From contig CALMJB010000044.1 in NCBI GenBank assembly GCA_937864205.1, positions 1 to 7,417 of the forward strand: 7,417 nt of DNA, in the 5' to 3' direction. The DNA is from an uncultured Actinomycetes bacterium (GTDB lineage: Bacteria > Actinomycetota > Actinomycetes > Nanopelagicales > Nanopelagicaceae). Below the pieces are notes generated by a model, which was not told where the DNA came from, did no database searches, and saw nothing but the letters and a program-made list of their open reading frames with translations. A program made the position numbers and the translations under genes. This document shows, one piece after another, positions 6,263-7,417 of this stretch; position 1 is the stretch's first letter, and the number at the start of each line of letters is the position of its first letter.

Positions 6263-7180
6263 CTATTTTCGATTCTTATAAAAATTCAGCGCTTGTTCAA
6301 TATCTTTTTTACACTGCGCCAAATCAGCAGGTGGTAGTGGCAATCTTGGTAATCTGGTTGGTCCACCATAACGACCAACGGCATCCATTGTTAATTTAAT
6401 TGCCTGAATGAATTCTTTGCGCGAATCCCAATTGAACAGATTATGTACCGCGGCATAGATTGGTTTTGCCTCTTGATATTTGCCACTTATACAAAGGTTG
6501 TATAACTCAACTGATTCTTTTGGCAAAGCATTAGGAAATCCGGCGATCCATCCACACACTCCGCCAGTAGAAAGTTCTAGCAAAACATCATCAGCGCCGA
6601 CCATAACTTCGATGCGGGGTGCGTAATGATGAATCTGCCAAACTCGGCGCACATCGCCAGAGAACTCTTTTACTGCAACTACATTTTCAGCCGCATCAGA
6701 AATTCGTCCAAGCAACTGCGGAGTTAAATCAACTTTGGTATCAAAAGGATTGTTGTATGCAATTATCGGTACACCAACTTTATTTACCTCTTTGTAATGC
6801 GCAATTATTTCCTCTTCATTTGCGCGGTAAGCAGTTGGCGGCAACAACATCACGCACTTTGCACCCATTTCCACCGCTTGTTCGGTCCAGCGGCGAGATT
6901 CGGCGGCACCATAAGCTGCGACACCGGGAACAATGTTGAAACCACTTGGTGCAGCTGCAAGGGCGGTCTTTAACATTTCGGTGCGCTCTTGCATAGTCAA
7001 AACTTGATACTCACCTAATGAACCATTTGGAATCGCACCGTGCACACCATTAGCCGCCTGCCACTTTATGTGATCGGCGTACTTATCAAAATCAATACTT
7101 AAATCAGATTTAAAGGGAGTTGCAGTCGCGGTCAATACTCCGTGCCAAGGTTTATTTGGTTTCACTGCGCTCATATTCAC
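6263..7180 (-). CDS. DHDPS/NAL family lyase, probable pyrroline-4-hydroxy-2-carboxylate deaminase
   Basis: Class I Schiff-base aldolase-family (beta/alpha)8 barrel of 305 aa. From context it probably deaminates and dehydrates delta1-pyrroline-4-hydroxy-2-carboxylate to 2-oxoglutarate semialdehyde. Seen: LTATATPF at 16-23; NGSLGEY at 52-58 at the family GTTGE/GSTGE position; IAYNNP at 140-145 with catalytic Tyr142; and VVAVKEFSGD at 167-176 with the Schiff-base Lys171. It is unlikely to be lysine-biosynthetic DapA: the second Thr of GTTGE is Leu55, and the substrate-binding Arg of DapA (YNVPSRT) is replaced by Asp147 (YNNPFDT). I chose the GTG at 7180 because AAGG lies 7 nt upstream. An ATG at 7174 would put that site 13 nt away. 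It begins 9 nt after the upstream oxidoreductase stop and ends 8 nt before the epimerase, so all three are probably cotranscribed. Confidence 0.85.
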   Translation of the reverse strand: MNMSAVKPNKPWHGVLTATATPFKSDLSIDFDKYADHIKWQAANGVHGAIPNGSLGEYQVLTMQERTEMLKTALAAAPSGFNIVPGVAAYGAAESRRWTEQAVEMGAKCVMLLPPTAYRANEEEIIAHYKEVNKVGVPIIAYNNPFDTKVDLTPQLLGRISDAAENVVAVKEFSGDVRRVWQIHHYAPRIEVMVGADDVLLELSTGGVCGWIAGFPNALPKESVELYNLCISGKYQEAKPIYAAVHNLFNWDSRKEFIQAIKLTMDAVGRYGGPTRLPRLPLPPADLAQCKKDIEQALNFYKNRK

Positions 7181-7187
7181 CAGAAAA

Positions 7188-7191
7188 CCTT
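7188..7191 (-). promoter_or_regulatory. Ribosome binding site deciding the GTG start at 7180
   Basis: On the reverse strand, AAGG overlaps the TAA of the upstream oxidoreductase gene and is followed by a 7-nt spacer, then GTG AAT ATG. The spacing favours GTG over the ATG two codons later. Confidence 0.5.
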
Positions 7192-7417
7192 ATTTACCTT
7201 TCGCGAGAACGCCAAGTGAGATTGGTGTTATCACCTCGCGTTTTGCCGTACCGATGCGGTCTTTATCACTGGGAGATTTATTAAGTTGTGCTGCGACTAA
7301 ATCCACCACAGATCTTGAGCAAATCCGCCCTTGGCATAAACCCATTCCGCACCTGGTCAGCAACTTAGCGGTACGTGAATCAGAAGCACCAAGTTCGCTG
7401 ACCGCATTTTGTAAAGT
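7190..7417 (-). CDS. Partial BFD-type [2Fe-2S] oxidoreductase subunit, probably D-hydroxyproline dehydrogenase
   Basis: Only the C-terminal 75 residues are present; the rest lies beyond the window edge. The visible part begins TLQNAVSELGASDS and contains TRCGMGLCQGRIC at about residues 21-33 of the fragment. This is the second half of a BFD-like [2Fe-2S] domain, with Cys28 and Cys33 spaced as C-x4-C and an extra Cys23. The tail ends TPISLGVLAKGK, a proline-plus-PISLG ending that I associate with the HcnB-like FAD/NAD(P) subunits of amine and amino-acid dehydrogenases. In known hydroxyproline operons such a subunit belongs to the heteromeric D-hydroxyproline dehydrogenase that oxidises cis-4-hydroxy-D-proline. 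Other HcnB-like or opine-oxidase-like enzymes share this ending, so the substrate comes from context. The TAA is at 7190-7192, 9 nt before the next gene. Confidence 0.78.
   Translation of the reverse strand, partial: TLQNAVSELGASDSRTAKLLTRCGMGLCQGRICSRSVVDLVAAQLNKSPSDKDRIGTAKREVITPISLGVLAKGK

Noticed and set aside
6619..6939. Forward open frame antisense to the DHDPS-family gene
   Set aside because: The opposite strand encodes the conserved barrel with its catalytic lysine, and the forward product resembles nothing I recognise.
6263..7180. Annotation as dapA for lysine synthesis
   Set aside because: The DapA substrate-binding Arg is replaced by Asp147, the GTTGE motif is GSLGE, and the gene sits between hydroxyproline-pathway candidates.
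1..7417. tRNA genes, CRISPR arrays, insertion sequences, phage genes or defence systems
   Set aside because: The window is almost wholly covered by seven complete genes and one partial gene with known or clear architecture. I saw no regular repeat array, transposase motif or tRNA-like cloverleaf.

Overview
The window reads as a chromosomal segment of an AT-rich actinobacterium, with G+C by eye in the low to mid 40s (not computed). The order miaB-miaA-dapF-hflX on one strand is typical of Actinobacteria. The HflX N-terminal half (ALRRVAGLSTEL, EYRQLRLEKVVLVGVW, LIQRRDKPDPATYIGSGK) and the MiaB start region (TYGCQMNVHDSERIAGLL) are strongly actinobacterial in wording. An AT-rich genome with gene ends overlapping throughout would suit a streamlined lineage such as the freshwater acI group (Nanopelagicales). 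That placement is inference.

Positions 17-5253 (+ strand) hold five genes in tandem: miaB, miaA, dapF, hflX and an uncharacterised membrane protein. Every junction is the same 4-nt stop/start overlap (TTGA, ATGA, TTGA, ATGA), so this is very probably one translationally coupled operon. MiaA and MiaB act in sequence on A37 of tRNAs reading UNN codons. DapF makes meso-diaminopimelate for lysine and peptidoglycan. HflX is a ribosome-associated GTPase. The membrane protein is the least understood gene here. Its two ends align without gaps at a constant offset of 142 residues, which indicates an internal duplication.

Positions 5250-7417 (- strand) hold a compact catabolic cluster. In transcription order it contains the C-terminal end of a BFD-type [2Fe-2S] oxidoreductase subunit (cut by the window edge), a DHDPS-family lyase/deaminase and a proline-racemase-family epimerase with both catalytic cysteines. 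Together these match the bacterial trans-4-hydroxy-L-proline route: 4-hydroxyproline 2-epimerase, a multisubunit D-hydroxyproline dehydrogenase, then pyrroline-4-hydroxy-2-carboxylate deaminase, leading to 2-oxoglutarate semialdehyde. The last dehydrogenase, the other oxidase subunits and any transporter would lie beyond position 7417.

The two operons converge, and their stop codons overlap within a TTAA palindrome at 5250-5253, so there is no intergenic terminator space. The whole window is coding apart from two gaps of 8-9 nt and the first 16 nt. I saw no RNA gene, CRISPR array, insertion sequence or phage element.
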